The notes beneath the pieces are model-generated. The model saw only the letters and a program-made list of their open reading frames with translations. It made no database searches and was not told the origin of the DNA. This document shows, in pieces, positions 14,671 to 23,600 of a stretch of 32,759 nucleotides of DNA; within the stretch, counting starts at the first letter, position 1, and every line of letters begins with the position of its first letter. A program made the position numbers and the translations under genes. Where the stretch lies: positions 21,100 through 53,858 of the forward strand of contig DEFK01000007.1 of NCBI GenBank assembly GCA_002350765.1, written 5' to 3'. Source of the stretch: Ruminococcaceae bacterium UBA2854 (lineage in GTDB: Bacteria; Bacillota; Clostridia; Oscillospirales; Acutalibacteraceae).

Positions 14671-17274
14671 TTAAGTCCTCTGTACAAGCGGCGACAGTAA
14701 CGCCGCGAGTGACCAGAATACAGAATAAACCAGAATCTGAATCGTACCGACAACCGCGTTACCCGCGTACAGGCACAAGGTCGCTACGAGCAGAAGCCCT
14801 AAAATCAGCGCGATAAGCTGGATAACGATTGCGAGCGAGATATTGCCCTTAATATTCATACAGCCCGCGACGCCGTATATCATAGAAACAATCTTGCCTC
14901 TTGTACCGAGATAAGCTCTCGACTTCTCCTCAACCTGCGACTGAGCTTCTTTACATACGTTGCCGAGACCCGTTGGCAGGATTTTTACACTGCGCGAATA
15001 AATCGAGAAATCCTCGGCGAGACGCTCGGCGGTAATATTGCAGTCGGTAGTACGTACAAGGTAGCTTAGTCCGCTCTGCTCGCCCTTCTGAAGCGCGGCG
15101 ATAATTTCGGGATCGGGAGTATATGTTGTTACGAACATCGAAATCAGCTCACCCTGCTGGGCAAGGTAGGTTATCCTTCTACCCTCTATAATATACTTCT
15201 CCTCGTAATCCTCGGAGGGAGTATTTATGTTGTATTTGTGCATAAGAGTTCGGTTTCCGATAAGAACTCTCTCGCCGTTAACACGTCCGACTAAACCCAT
15301 ACCGTCCTCGTAAAGCACGGTTTCAACCTCGGGTAAAGCGTCGTTTTGTTCCTTATTCAGCAGACCGCGGTTAAATACGGTAGCCATCGGACTTCCCGCT
15401 TCCCTGAGAATTGCCGCGGCGGCGAGCACGCTTTCGTCGGTTCTATGGTTAGCGAAGGTTTTTATTCCGTCGAGCTTAACCGTACCCTCGGGGAAAAGGT
15501 CGGTGGCGTTTATCATAACGGCGTTTGTATCGCAGAACTGCTTAACGGACGGATAGCCCGATATCATAGCGCCCGCGCGGTTGAGCTTTTTACAGAGCAT
15601 ACGCATCGGCAGATTAACCGCAAGCAACGTACAAATCGGGATACTTACGGAGGTCATCACCGCTAAGGTATCCACAGCTCCCGTAAACGACGCTCTTATT
15701 ACACCGTACATAACAGCGACTACGAGGGAACAAATCGCGGTAACGGGAGCGATTTTTCCCGCTAAATCCTCGCTCGGGTCGGGAGAATAGGAAATCTTTA
15801 AGAAGTTCGAGAGGAATTTAGTTTTGTGATGATAGGTAATAATCGGGCGGTCATAAACCGTTCCGCTCATCATCTTTCTCGCTATTTCCTCGTTGGTATA
15901 TATCTTTACCGCGTGGCTCGGAGTATCGCTTACGATAAACTTAAAGTTATCCTTAACCCTGAGCACCATCATCAGCTTTCCGATACAGTTGCATAAGAAT
16001 CCGAGGGAAACGATAATTGAATAAAACTGGATTTCAAATGTACTTAACCCGACAATCCTGAACAATGATACAATACTCTGCACGCCCATTCCTATCGACG
16101 CGACGGCTAAAGCCGTGTCGGAATTACCTCTCAGCTTTACCAGCGGAGTAAGTCCCGAGTAAATTGTAATTCGGTTTACAAAAATTACCGAGCCCGTTAT
16201 AAGCAGGTTTATTATCGTATACAGCGCGGGTGCCGCGGGAACAGCTTTTAATACACCGTCGGGGAATAATCCGACGATAACGGTTATTATTAACTGTACT
16301 AACGTCAGTATTCCCATAAAGGTACTTCTTACAAACAGCTTCTTTATATTTAGATTAAGCTCGTAGAAAATACTTTTCGTATCCTCTTCACCCGTATAGT
16401 CTTCAACGGTAACAACCTGGTCAACGGGTAAATCGGAATCGTCGGAATTATCGTTAGAGAATATACCGACAACAGCCGAAAGGAGCTTTTCCTTTTTAGT
16501 ACGGGTATCGGTCTCCACGGGAACGTTTTCGACCTTAGCCATTTCCTTTTTTATAACCTGGGATATAGAGGGGTTCTTGGAACGGAGATACTGCTCGTAC
16601 TCTCCCCTTACGACCTCGGAGAATCTTCCCGCCTTAACGTGGAGCTTCTCGGTTTCATCATCCTTTTTATATACGGGAACCTTTGACTCAACGGTCTTAG
16701 CGTCGGGAGAAGGCTTCTTTATTCCGAATTTTTTCTCGTAATTACCCTCTACCCTGTTTTTATCCGAGGGCTTGTCCCTTAAAATCTCGAGAGAATCGTC
16801 ATCCGCTCCGAATACCGTTCCGATTTCGGGATCGACCTCCGAAAATACAGGACTGTCCTCGATAACGTCCTCGGCGACCTGAGCGCCCTCGGGGATTTCG
16901 GGAGTAAGATTAATTATCTTATCCTCGTCCTCGGAATCCATCATAAGCTGAGCCTGCATTGTGGTAACATTCTTCTCGCCTTGTATGGTATTCTCGTCAT
17001 CCTCGGACGGCGCCTTGTCGATATCGAGCGGGTTATTATTGGTAAGACGGATTTTTTTATCAGCCGTGCTGAAAATCTCGTCCATTTCGGGACGCGCGCC
17101 GTATTTTTCGGCGGCTTTTCTCATCGCGTCACGCTCGGAGATATATCTTGTTTCCGCGAGTATCTGCTCTAAACGGAACTCCTTTTCGTTCTCCGCGGGA
17201 GCTTCGGCGGAAATATTTATTTTTTGGCTATCCGATGTATTCACCGCATCGGAATTCTGTTTTTTATTTCTCAT
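14671..17274 (-). CDS. P1B-type ATPase-like membrane pseudoenzyme with acidic N-terminal tail
   Basis: The 867-aa protein starts with about 310 hydrophilic, acidic, low-complexity residues. From about 312 on it follows the order of a P1B ATPase with eight membrane helices: helix pairs near 314-368 and 386-438, a short A-domain-like part (445-505) ending PDPSEDLAGKIAP, a helix pair near 508-556 keeping the central Pro (SIPICTLLAVNLP), P- and N-domain parts and a final pair near 811-862. An N-domain trait (GMGLVGRVNGERVLIGNRTLM, 658-678) and TTDCNITAERLA (742-753, cf. TGDN..TA) remain. The DKTGT site reads NATDL (N589), no TGE loop is seen and GDGxND is missing. Transport by ATP hydrolysis is therefore unlikely. 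It starts 4 bp after rlmB, behind AAAGGA. Confidence 0.75.
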   Translation of the reverse strand: MRNKKQNSDAVNTSDSQKINISAEAPAENEKEFRLEQILAETRYISERDAMRKAAEKYGARPEMDEIFSTADKKIRLTNNNPLDIDKAPSEDDENTIQGEKNVTTMQAQLMMDSEDEDKIINLTPEIPEGAQVAEDVIEDSPVFSEVDPEIGTVFGADDDSLEILRDKPSDKNRVEGNYEKKFGIKKPSPDAKTVESKVPVYKKDDETEKLHVKAGRFSEVVRGEYEQYLRSKNPSISQVIKKEMAKVENVPVETDTRTKKEKLLSAVVGIFSNDNSDDSDLPVDQVVTVEDYTGEEDTKSIFYELNLNIKKLFVRSTFMGILTLVQLIITVIVGLFPDGVLKAVPAAPALYTIINLLITGSVIFVNRITIYSGLTPLVKLRGNSDTALAVASIGMGVQSIVSLFRIVGLSTFEIQFYSIIVSLGFLCNCIGKLMMVLRVKDNFKFIVSDTPSHAVKIYTNEEIARKMMSGTVYDRPIITYHHKTKFLSNFLKISYSPDPSEDLAGKIAPVTAICSLVVAVMYGVIRASFTGAVDTLAVMTSVSIPICTLLAVNLPMRMLCKKLNRAGAMISGYPSVKQFCDTNAVMINATDLFPEGTVKLDGIKTFANHRTDESVLAAAAILREAGSPMATVFNRGLLNKEQNDALPEVETVLYEDGMGLVGRVNGERVLIGNRTLMHKYNINTPSEDYEEKYIIEGRRITYLAQQGELISMFVTTYTPDPEIIAALQKGEQSGLSYLVRTTDCNITAERLAEDFSIYSRSVKILPTGLGNVCKEAQSQVEEKSRAYLGTRGKIVSMIYGVAGCMNIKGNISLAIVIQLIALILGLLLVATLCLYAGNAVVGTIQILVYSVFWSLAALLSPLVQRT

Positions 17275-17278
17275 CTAA

Positions 17279-18025
17279 TCAATCCTTTTTAGCGGCAACC
17301 GCGTACATAAGCACCCCCGCGGCTACCGAAGCGTTAAGGGATTTAATCTTCCCCTTCATCGGAAGCGATACGATAGCGTCGCATTTCTCGCGTACAAGAC
17401 GGCTTATACCCTTCCCCTCGTTTCCGATAACGAGCGCCGTCGCTCCGCTGAAATCGCAGTCGGTATAATTCTCGCCGTTCATATCGGCGCCGTACACCCA
17501 TACACCGCGTTTTTTCAACTCCTCAATCGTATTGCTGATATTAGTAACTCTGGCTACGGGAACATATTCTACAGCTCCCGCGGACGCTTTCGATACAGCG
17601 AAGCTAAGCCCTACGCTTCTGCGTTTCGGAATAATGATCCCGTGTACGCCCGTACATTCCGCGGTACGGATTATCGCGCCTAAATTATGGGGATCCTCTA
17701 TCTCGTCCAAAACAACGATAAAAGGCTTCTCTCCCCTGCTTTCGGCGAGCTCGAATATATCGTCTACCGAAGCGTACTCCTTTACGGCGGCGAAAGCTAT
17801 AATTCCCTGGTGGTTAGCGTGGCCCGAGGTATAGTCGAGCTTTCGGGGATCGACTTCCTTGATTGGAATATTCTTTTTCTTCGCCTTAGCGAGTATTCCG
17901 ACGACAGCGCCGTTTTTCTCGCCTTTGCTGACGAGGATTCGGTCAATTTCGCGTCCTCCGCGAAGTGCCTCGCTGACGGGATTTCGTCCGACAATAATAT
18001 CGTCTTTTCTGTTCATATCTTCCAT
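17279..18025 (-). CDS. rlmB: RlmB-type 23S rRNA 2'-O-methyltransferase (SpoU family)
   Basis: The 248-aa SPOUT enzyme uses S-adenosylmethionine to methylate a ribose of 23S rRNA, G2251 in E. coli RlmB. Residues about 10-75 form the substrate-binding domain (IIVGRNPVSEAL...). The trefoil-knot motifs follow: VLDEIEDPHNLGAIIRTAECTG, LVIGNEGKGISRLV and SLNASVAAGVLMY. AAGGA precedes the ATG at 18025; an inner ATG three codons later is possible. It heads a run of three minus-strand genes with only 4 and 13 bp between them. Confidence 0.92.
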   Translation of the reverse strand: MEDMNRKDDIIVGRNPVSEALRGGREIDRILVSKGEKNGAVVGILAKAKKKNIPIKEVDPRKLDYTSGHANHQGIIAFAAVKEYASVDDIFELAESRGEKPFIVVLDEIEDPHNLGAIIRTAECTGVHGIIIPKRRSVGLSFAVSKASAGAVEYVPVARVTNISNTIEELKKRGVWVYGADMNGENYTDCDFSGATALVIGNEGKGISRLVREKCDAIVSLPMKGKIKSLNASVAAGVLMYAVAAKKD

Positions 18026-18069
18026 ATCTTACGTCCTTATACTTTATGGTTCATAATACACCAATTTAT

Positions 18070-18075
18070 AGTATA
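18070..18075 (-). promoter_or_regulatory. Extended -10 box upstream of rlmB
   Basis: On the minus strand TATACT preceded by TGT forms an extended -10 about 45 bases before the ATG. No good -35 is visible. Confidence 0.45.
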
Positions 18076-18190
18076 ACAAATTTCGCCCGTTCGATAATTT
18101 CCATTAAGAATTATATTAAATATCCTCGTCAAGTTTTTTATATAACAGCGCTTCTGCCACATTATATAAGGATATGTTTATCTATTAGAT

Positions 18191-18748
18191 CTAATCGCGG
18201 ATAGATAAAGCTTCCGCGCCAATGTCAATATGCTCGGGAATAATACCGTACATACCGCTCTCCTTATCGAGAAATAAGTCCATTCTCGGAGGAAAAGCGC
18301 TGAACGAGAAATACATTATAAATATTAAAAGCAGCATAAAACACGCCGCCGCGAAAAAATGGGAAATGCTCTTTTCCCATAGCGTTATATATTTAGACGT
18401 AATAAAACCGCATATGAGCGACACGAAAGTTACGGGCGGAATATAATCCGCGGGAATAATCCGTATCAGCAGTATAAAGATAAACAGCGATATATAAAGC
18501 CCTATAGCCTTCGCGCATACAAATTGGCGAAAACACGGCGATACGCACATAAGCTCCGTTATCCCGTAAAGAATATAGCAAAGTATAATCGGCTTTAGCT
18601 GTTCCCATATACTCGTATTCACCGAACCGAATAGTACGCCCGCCGTACTTCCGCCCGAGAGGACATAAACATTCCTAAGAATACTTACGCCCGCCATACA
18701 TATAACAATACCCGCGATTTCCATAGCGTTGAAAAGAGATTTTTTCAT
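18191..18748 (-). CDS. DUF6512-like integral membrane protein
   Basis: The 185-aa protein has five to six membrane helices. An early motif with VNTSIWEQLKP, and a late one with FPPRMDLFLDKESGMYGI, match what I recall of the DUF6512 family of Firmicutes (typically SVNESIWEHLK near the start and PP...D...GxYGI near the end). The function of the family is unknown. It stands alone between a 165-bp gap after it and a 424-bp gap before it. The assignment is from memory of the pattern. Confidence 0.7.
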   Translation of the reverse strand: MKKSLFNAMEIAGIVICMAGVSILRNVYVLSGGSTAGVLFGSVNTSIWEQLKPIILCYILYGITELMCVSPCFRQFVCAKAIGLYISLFIFILLIRIIPADYIPPVTFVSLICGFITSKYITLWEKSISHFFAAACFMLLLIFIMYFSFSAFPPRMDLFLDKESGMYGIIPEHIDIGAEALSIRD

Positions 18749-19122
18749 ATAGCCCTCCCCTGAATATATATGAAAAACCGCGCTGTAAAATGAAATAATT
18801 ACATTATTTTAACTGTTAATTTCGTTTAGGAATTAAAGACGTTTTTATTAATTTTTTAAGAGAAATATACTATTTGTATTGTTCTTTTTGTTCAACAAAA
18901 TTGGGGAAAACTCTGTTGAAAATGTTAACAACCATATCTTAATATAGTATTTAAGAGCGATATTTTTATATTTTTTCCTCTTTCCACATTCTCCGCAAAG
19001 TTTTCCACAATATTCTTTTAAGAAAATTTTACGGATTTTTATATTACAGCTAGTAATATTGCCGTGTCAATCACAATAAAGAAAAATAAAACAAAAAAGT
19101 TAACAATTATTATTCCGCAAAG
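18749..19122. other. Long AT-rich intergenic region
   Basis: No gene is visible here. It is very AT-rich, with homopolymer runs, two GTTAACAA copies (18924-18931 and 19099-19106) and DnaA-box-like sequences CTTTCCACA (18980-18988), TTTTCCACA (19001-19009) and, on the other strand, TTTTCCCCA (18902-18910). A promoter of the DUF6512-like gene must lie at its left end. Confidence 0.5.
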
Positions 19123-19148
19123 AAAAAAACCAGGACATTTCTGCCCTG
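19123..19148 (-). terminator. Terminator of the PAP2 phosphatase gene
   Basis: On the minus strand the stem CAGGGC / GTCCTG (one G-U pair) with a 6-nt loop is followed by seven U. It lies 24 bp after the stop codon. Confidence 0.75.
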
Positions 19149-19172
19149 ATTTTCTATATTATTCGGTATATT

Positions 19173-19712
19173 TTAAATAAACGCCTGCGCAAAATGATTA
19201 AACATAGACACGGAAGCCGCGCCGCATAATAGCCCGAGAACCATACCGACCAAAACATCGGACAGATAGTGTACCCTAAGATAAACTCTCGATGTCGCAA
19301 TCATAACCGCGCACACTAACACAATAAGTATCGTTATCGGTTGACACCTGAAAAGCGCCACCGCTACAACACAGAAGGACGCGGAGGTATGACCTGACGG
19401 GAAGGAGTAGTACTTAGGTCTATGTACAAGCTGTTCTTCGTCGGCAAGCTTCCATACAGGCCGCTCACGACGTACAATATGCTTTAGGATAAGCTCGCAT
19501 ATAGTTTGGGTAAACGCCAGGGCGAATATAATATTTACGCCCGTTACTCTCCACGGCGCGTAAATCAGGAACGGCATACATATAGCGAACCATATCATAC
19601 CGCCGTTACCCGCGGTGGAAGCGGCTATCATTATTCTGTTTTTTAACGGCGAGCGGTATTTGATAATGTTATCTACTACTTTATCATCAACCGCCTGTAT
19701 TCTTCTAAACAT
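19173..19712 (-). CDS. PAP2-family membrane phosphatase
   Basis: The 179-aa protein has five to six helices and all three PAP2 active-site motifs: KHIVRRERP, FPSGHTS and SRVYLRVHYLSD. Members dephosphorylate lipid phosphates such as undecaprenyl pyrophosphate or phosphatidylglycerophosphate on the outer face of the membrane. I set the start at ATG 19712, eight bases after GAGGAAA; a TTG five codons earlier lies within that ribosome site. It follows the sortase by 89 bp on the same strand. The substrate cannot be told from the sequence. Confidence 0.92.
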   Translation of the reverse strand: MFRRIQAVDDKVVDNIIKYRSPLKNRIMIAASTAGNGGMIWFAICMPFLIYAPWRVTGVNIIFALAFTQTICELILKHIVRRERPVWKLADEEQLVHRPKYYSFPSGHTSASFCVVAVALFRCQPITILIVLVCAVMIATSRVYLRVHYLSDVLVGMVLGLLCGAASVSMFNHFAQAFI

Positions 19713-19801
19713 AGCAGCTTTCCTCAAATATCACTTAAATACTCTTAATATATTCAGTATATCATATATTTCTGAATTTTTAAAGCGTTATTTTATTCCT
19801 T

Positions 19802-20584
19802 TTACGTTTTTTCACAGACTACGATACATCTGTTAAACTTATCCCCGCCCGCGGACACGCAAGTTACCAGCGTCAGGAGCTGACGCGACGGACGGATATA
19901 AATATCGTTAGTGTTATTAGGCTTTACGGTATGCTTTTTAATAACCTTATAATTTATCGTTCCCCAATAATTGCGGACGCTTACGGTGTTACCGACGCTT
20001 AGGTTCTTGATATTATCGAACAGAACCCTTCCTCTGAAACCCGAATGGCTCGCCAAAACACAGTTTACGTTTTTCCCTTTAATCGGCAGAGAGGTATTGC
20101 ACAAATGAGCCGCGCCGTAGCTAAGGGCGGATTCATTTACGCCGAGATAAATCGGCAGCCTCATTCCGATAGCGGGAACGGAAATATACCCGTAGGTATT
20201 ATTATAAATACCGTATTTTTTCAGGTTTATAGCGGATGAGGTATAGTCGCTTGTATTTACCGTGCCCTGGTTAGAGAAGATACCCTCGTTATATTTTTTA
20301 CTTGCCTTCAGGAGCTTGTCGAGCTGTTCCTTAGTCGGTCTTGTAATCTGCTGTGAGGAGGATGATGAGTATGAATAATCGGAGTTATTCTCCGAGTTCG
20401 AGCCCGACTTACTTTTCTTCACGGGTTTATTAGCTTCTCTTACAATCTCGTCAAATTCGTCCGCTATCTTATTAGCGGTATAATTGTTTACGGAAGTGGA
20501 AACAGGTTCAAAAAGCAACAGCACAAGCCCCGCTATAAGCATCAGCGAAGCTATTATTATAAGCGCCTTTTTCAAATCGTCCAC
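19802..20584 (-). CDS. Sortase, class C-like
   Basis: The 260-aa transpeptidase cleaves LPxTG-type signals and links proteins to the wall or to each other. It has an N-terminal membrane anchor (7-25), a Ser- and Lys-rich linker (about 55-80) and the sortase barrel, starting at YGYISVPAIGMRLPIYLG (131-148). The catalytic residues are H180 in ASHSG, C242 in TLVTC and R252 in KFNRC. The TLVTC context resembles class C pilin polymerases. However, a C-terminal membrane helix, usual for that class, is absent, and no DPW/DPF lid is evident. It lies directly after the LPKTG protein, its probable substrate, with a hairpin between. Confidence 0.9.
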   Translation of the reverse strand: MDDLKKALIIIASLMLIAGLVLLLFEPVSTSVNNYTANKIADEFDEIVREANKPVKKSKSGSNSENNSDYSYSSSSSQQITRPTKEQLDKLLKASKKYNEGIFSNQGTVNTSDYTSSAINLKKYGIYNNTYGYISVPAIGMRLPIYLGVNESALSYGAAHLCNTSLPIKGKNVNCVLASHSGFRGRVLFDNIKNLSVGNTVSVRNYWGTINYKVIKKHTVKPNNTNDIYIRPSRQLLTLVTCVSAGGDKFNRCIVVCEKT

Positions 20585-20621
20585 CTCCGTTTATTTTATA
20601 ATACAATTTCTTAAAAGCAAA

Positions 20622-20651
20622 TTTCGGCTCAAACCTAAGTCTGAGCCGAAA
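20622..20651 (-). terminator. Hairpin between the LPKTG protein and sortase genes
   Basis: The 10-bp perfect stem TTTCGGCTCA / TGAGCCGAAA with a 10-nt loop is followed on the minus strand by a weak U run. It probably attenuates read-through, so that less sortase than substrate is made. Confidence 0.7.
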
Positions 20652-20663
20652 CATTATTTATTA

Positions 20664-23600
20664 TTAGTGGCTGAGCTTAGAATAGCTCTTTTTTCTTAAC
20701 GCGATAAGGAAGATTATAAACGCGCCCGCGATAAGAATAGCTCCGATACCTGTGAATGATACAGACGCCGCTACACCTGTCTTGGGAAGCGCGGAGGGAG
20801 TATTCTTAATAGTTACGGAAACGATTCCGTCGTCGGGAGACTCGAGCACACCGTCAGAGAACTTAGGTTTAATATTTACTGTATAAACCTTAGTATTCAG
20901 GTTATAGCCCTTGATTGTCGCGGTTTCCTTAACGTAGTATGTACCCTTGTCAAGACCTACGAACGAAGCTAAACCGTCCTCGTCGGATTTCGCCGTAAAG
21001 AGAGCGTTCTTGCCGTTCTTAGCGTCGGACTCGCTCGCGTAAACAGCGAACTTAGCGCCCTTAAGCGGATCGTCTGTCTTAGAGTCAACCTTATTTACGT
21101 CAATCTGGAATGTATAAACAACAACCTCGTTGCCTTCCTTTTCGTGAGATTCGCCGTCAGCGTCTACCCACCTTAAGGAGTCGCTGTTCGGGTTACCGTC
21201 AGCGCCGACTACAGCGTCCTTGTTAAGTTTCGCTGTATATTTAACGATTACGTTCTTATAACCGTAGAATGCGTCCTTATCGAGTACGGACTGAGCGATA
21301 TCTACGTCAAAGCCCTCGTCGGTCATCTTAACCTTGTACTGTGAAGATGTAAGCTCTTTGTCGCCGTCGAGTGTAACGGACTTAATCTTACCGAATGTAA
21401 AGCCTTCGCTCATTGTATCAACGATTGTATAGCCCTTGAGCTTTCTCTCGGTTGTGCCTGTAATTCTGGACTTGAGCTGGAATGTAACGTTCTCTTCCAT
21501 AGCGGCTGTGCTATAGAGATCTGTGTACTTAGAATCTACAATCTTCTTGTTGATTGAAGGAGCAGGTTCTGTTGTATTCTCGTTAATTACCTCTTCAGTA
21601 GCGGGCTGTGTTGTAGGAGGCTCTGTCGGAGGAACTGTTGTAGGAGGCTCCGTTGTGGGAGGCTCTGTTGTAGGAGGTTCTGTTGTAGGAGGCTCGGTTG
21701 TAGGAGGCTCCGTTGTGGGAGGCTCTGTTGATTCAGGCTCCGTTGTAGGAGGCGCTGTTGTAGGAGGCTCTGTCGGAGGAACTGTTGTAGGAGGCTCGGT
21801 GGGATCCTGCTTATTAACGAACGCCGCGGTATTTTTATCAGTAGAGCCTGCGTTAACAGCCTTAACCTTACCTGTAATTGTGTTCTCCTTAGCAGTATAG
21901 CCTGCCTTATCTGTCTCTGTGATCTGGTATGTAGAACCTACGGGAAGTCCCATTACTGTTACTGTATCGGCAGAGTTGAATGTGAACTCACCGCTGTCGC
22001 TCATTGTAGAAGCGCTTGTCGGATCTACGGAATATGAAAGCGGATAAGCCTTATAATCTGTACCGCCCTTAACGTCTACCTTCATTGTAAAGGTAAAGTC
22101 GTCAGTATCGTTGGAAGCTGATTCGTTAGCGTCAATAATGCTCTTGCTAATCTCGAGCGGAGCGCACTGAGCTACGTTATGGTAATCAACTCTCATCTTC
22201 GCGGGATCGTTAGCGCTGTTCTTATTAACAAAGTCGAATTTATCCGTCTTTTTGGAATCAACGCCGTCGCCGCTCTTAGCTACAACGTTGTCGTTGTCCG
22301 CTAAATCAACTACCTTCCAGTCTGTCTTATATGTATAGATAGTATTATCGGGAGTTTCGTCAACGTCTATTTTAGCGCCTGTGGGATATTTATTGTTGAA
22401 TTTATCGCCTGTTCTTCCGCCGTCCTTAAGGTCAGCGTCTAAGGGCTTGTCGCCGTCAGTTACGTCATAGTGGAAGTTTTCTTCCTTAATAACCTTATTT
22501 ACATCTTCTTTAAAGCTTTCGGCAGGGTTTACTCCCTCGATTTCAACCTTGTTAGTAACCTCGAGCTCGTTCTGCGCGGGAGTCATTGTAAACGCCATAC
22601 TGCAGTTAGACTCGATTAAGCCTCTCTCCATATAGAAGATAGTCATATGGTAAACTTCGCCCGGATCGAGAGTTTCGTACTCAGCTCTGTTCTTCGGAGT
22701 AAAGCCGAAGTTAGTAGTTTTTGTAGAACCCTCAACCTGAGGAATAACGTCACCGCCGAGGTTATACGCGGCGTTATCGTTATAAGTCATTTTATTTAAA
22801 CGCTCGGTGATAATACCCGCCTTAGCGTCTGTACCAGCTGTTGAGCTTCCTGTACGGTCAGCTGTATTCTCAATCTCGGCATTTTCAGTTCCGTTATACT
22901 TAGGTGTATCGTCCCAGCTTTCCTTAGCCTTAGTTACTGTAAAGTAGGAACAATCAGTAAGCTTAGCGCCTTCGGAGCCAATAGCGTCAGAGGATACCTT
23001 ATATACATCAACCTTAGCGCCGCCTTCGCCCTTAGCAACGGGGTAGTCACCGCACTTCTGAACGTCGAACCACTGTCCGCCGACTCCGCTGCCCCATGCG
23101 TAGACTTTCTGTCCGGCGCCCCAGCCCTTTGAGTCGTAGATATAAAGGTCTTTGCTGTTGTTTGTATCGGCAACATTAGCCGCGTTATCGGCTGTAGCCT
23201 TCATAGTGCTGAAGTCGATGGTACCTGTTGCTTTTTTATGGTTACCGCCGAGGTCAAGCACGAGCTGAGAATCAGAGCCGTCACGCTTAGAGATATATAC
23301 CCAAAGGTCATCGTCGCCTGTGTAAGTAAACTTAACGGGCGAGCCGTCCTCGAGAAGACCGTTCTCGGGAACCTTAAAGTCCATATCCATTTTAATACCG
23401 AAGCCGTGGTCGAGGTTATCGTTTCCGCCTCTGCCGCCTTTTGTTTCAGCGGAGTTGTTAAACGGATAGATACCGTAACCTGACTGCTCGTCGCTCATAA
23501 AGTAGCCGAGACCGTCCTTTACGCCGTAGGTTGTACCCTGGCCGTAGTTTACAGCCTTCGGAGTAGTTCCGTCCCACTCGAAGAATACGTTATCCTTAGC

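Noticed and set aside
14671..17274. Functional copper or cation exporting P-type ATPase
   Set aside because: The phosphorylated Asp is replaced by Asn, and the TGE and GDGxND motifs are not found.
18902..19009. Chromosomal origin of replication
   Set aside because: There are only two or three imperfect DnaA boxes and no dnaA, dnaN or similar gene nearby.
21607..21803. CRISPR array
   Set aside because: The units are contiguous 15-bp coding repeats with no spacers.
21523..21900. Plus-strand frame encoding a Gly/Ser/Val repeat protein
   Set aside because: It is the antisense shadow of the TEPPT repeat in the surface protein and has no ribosome site.
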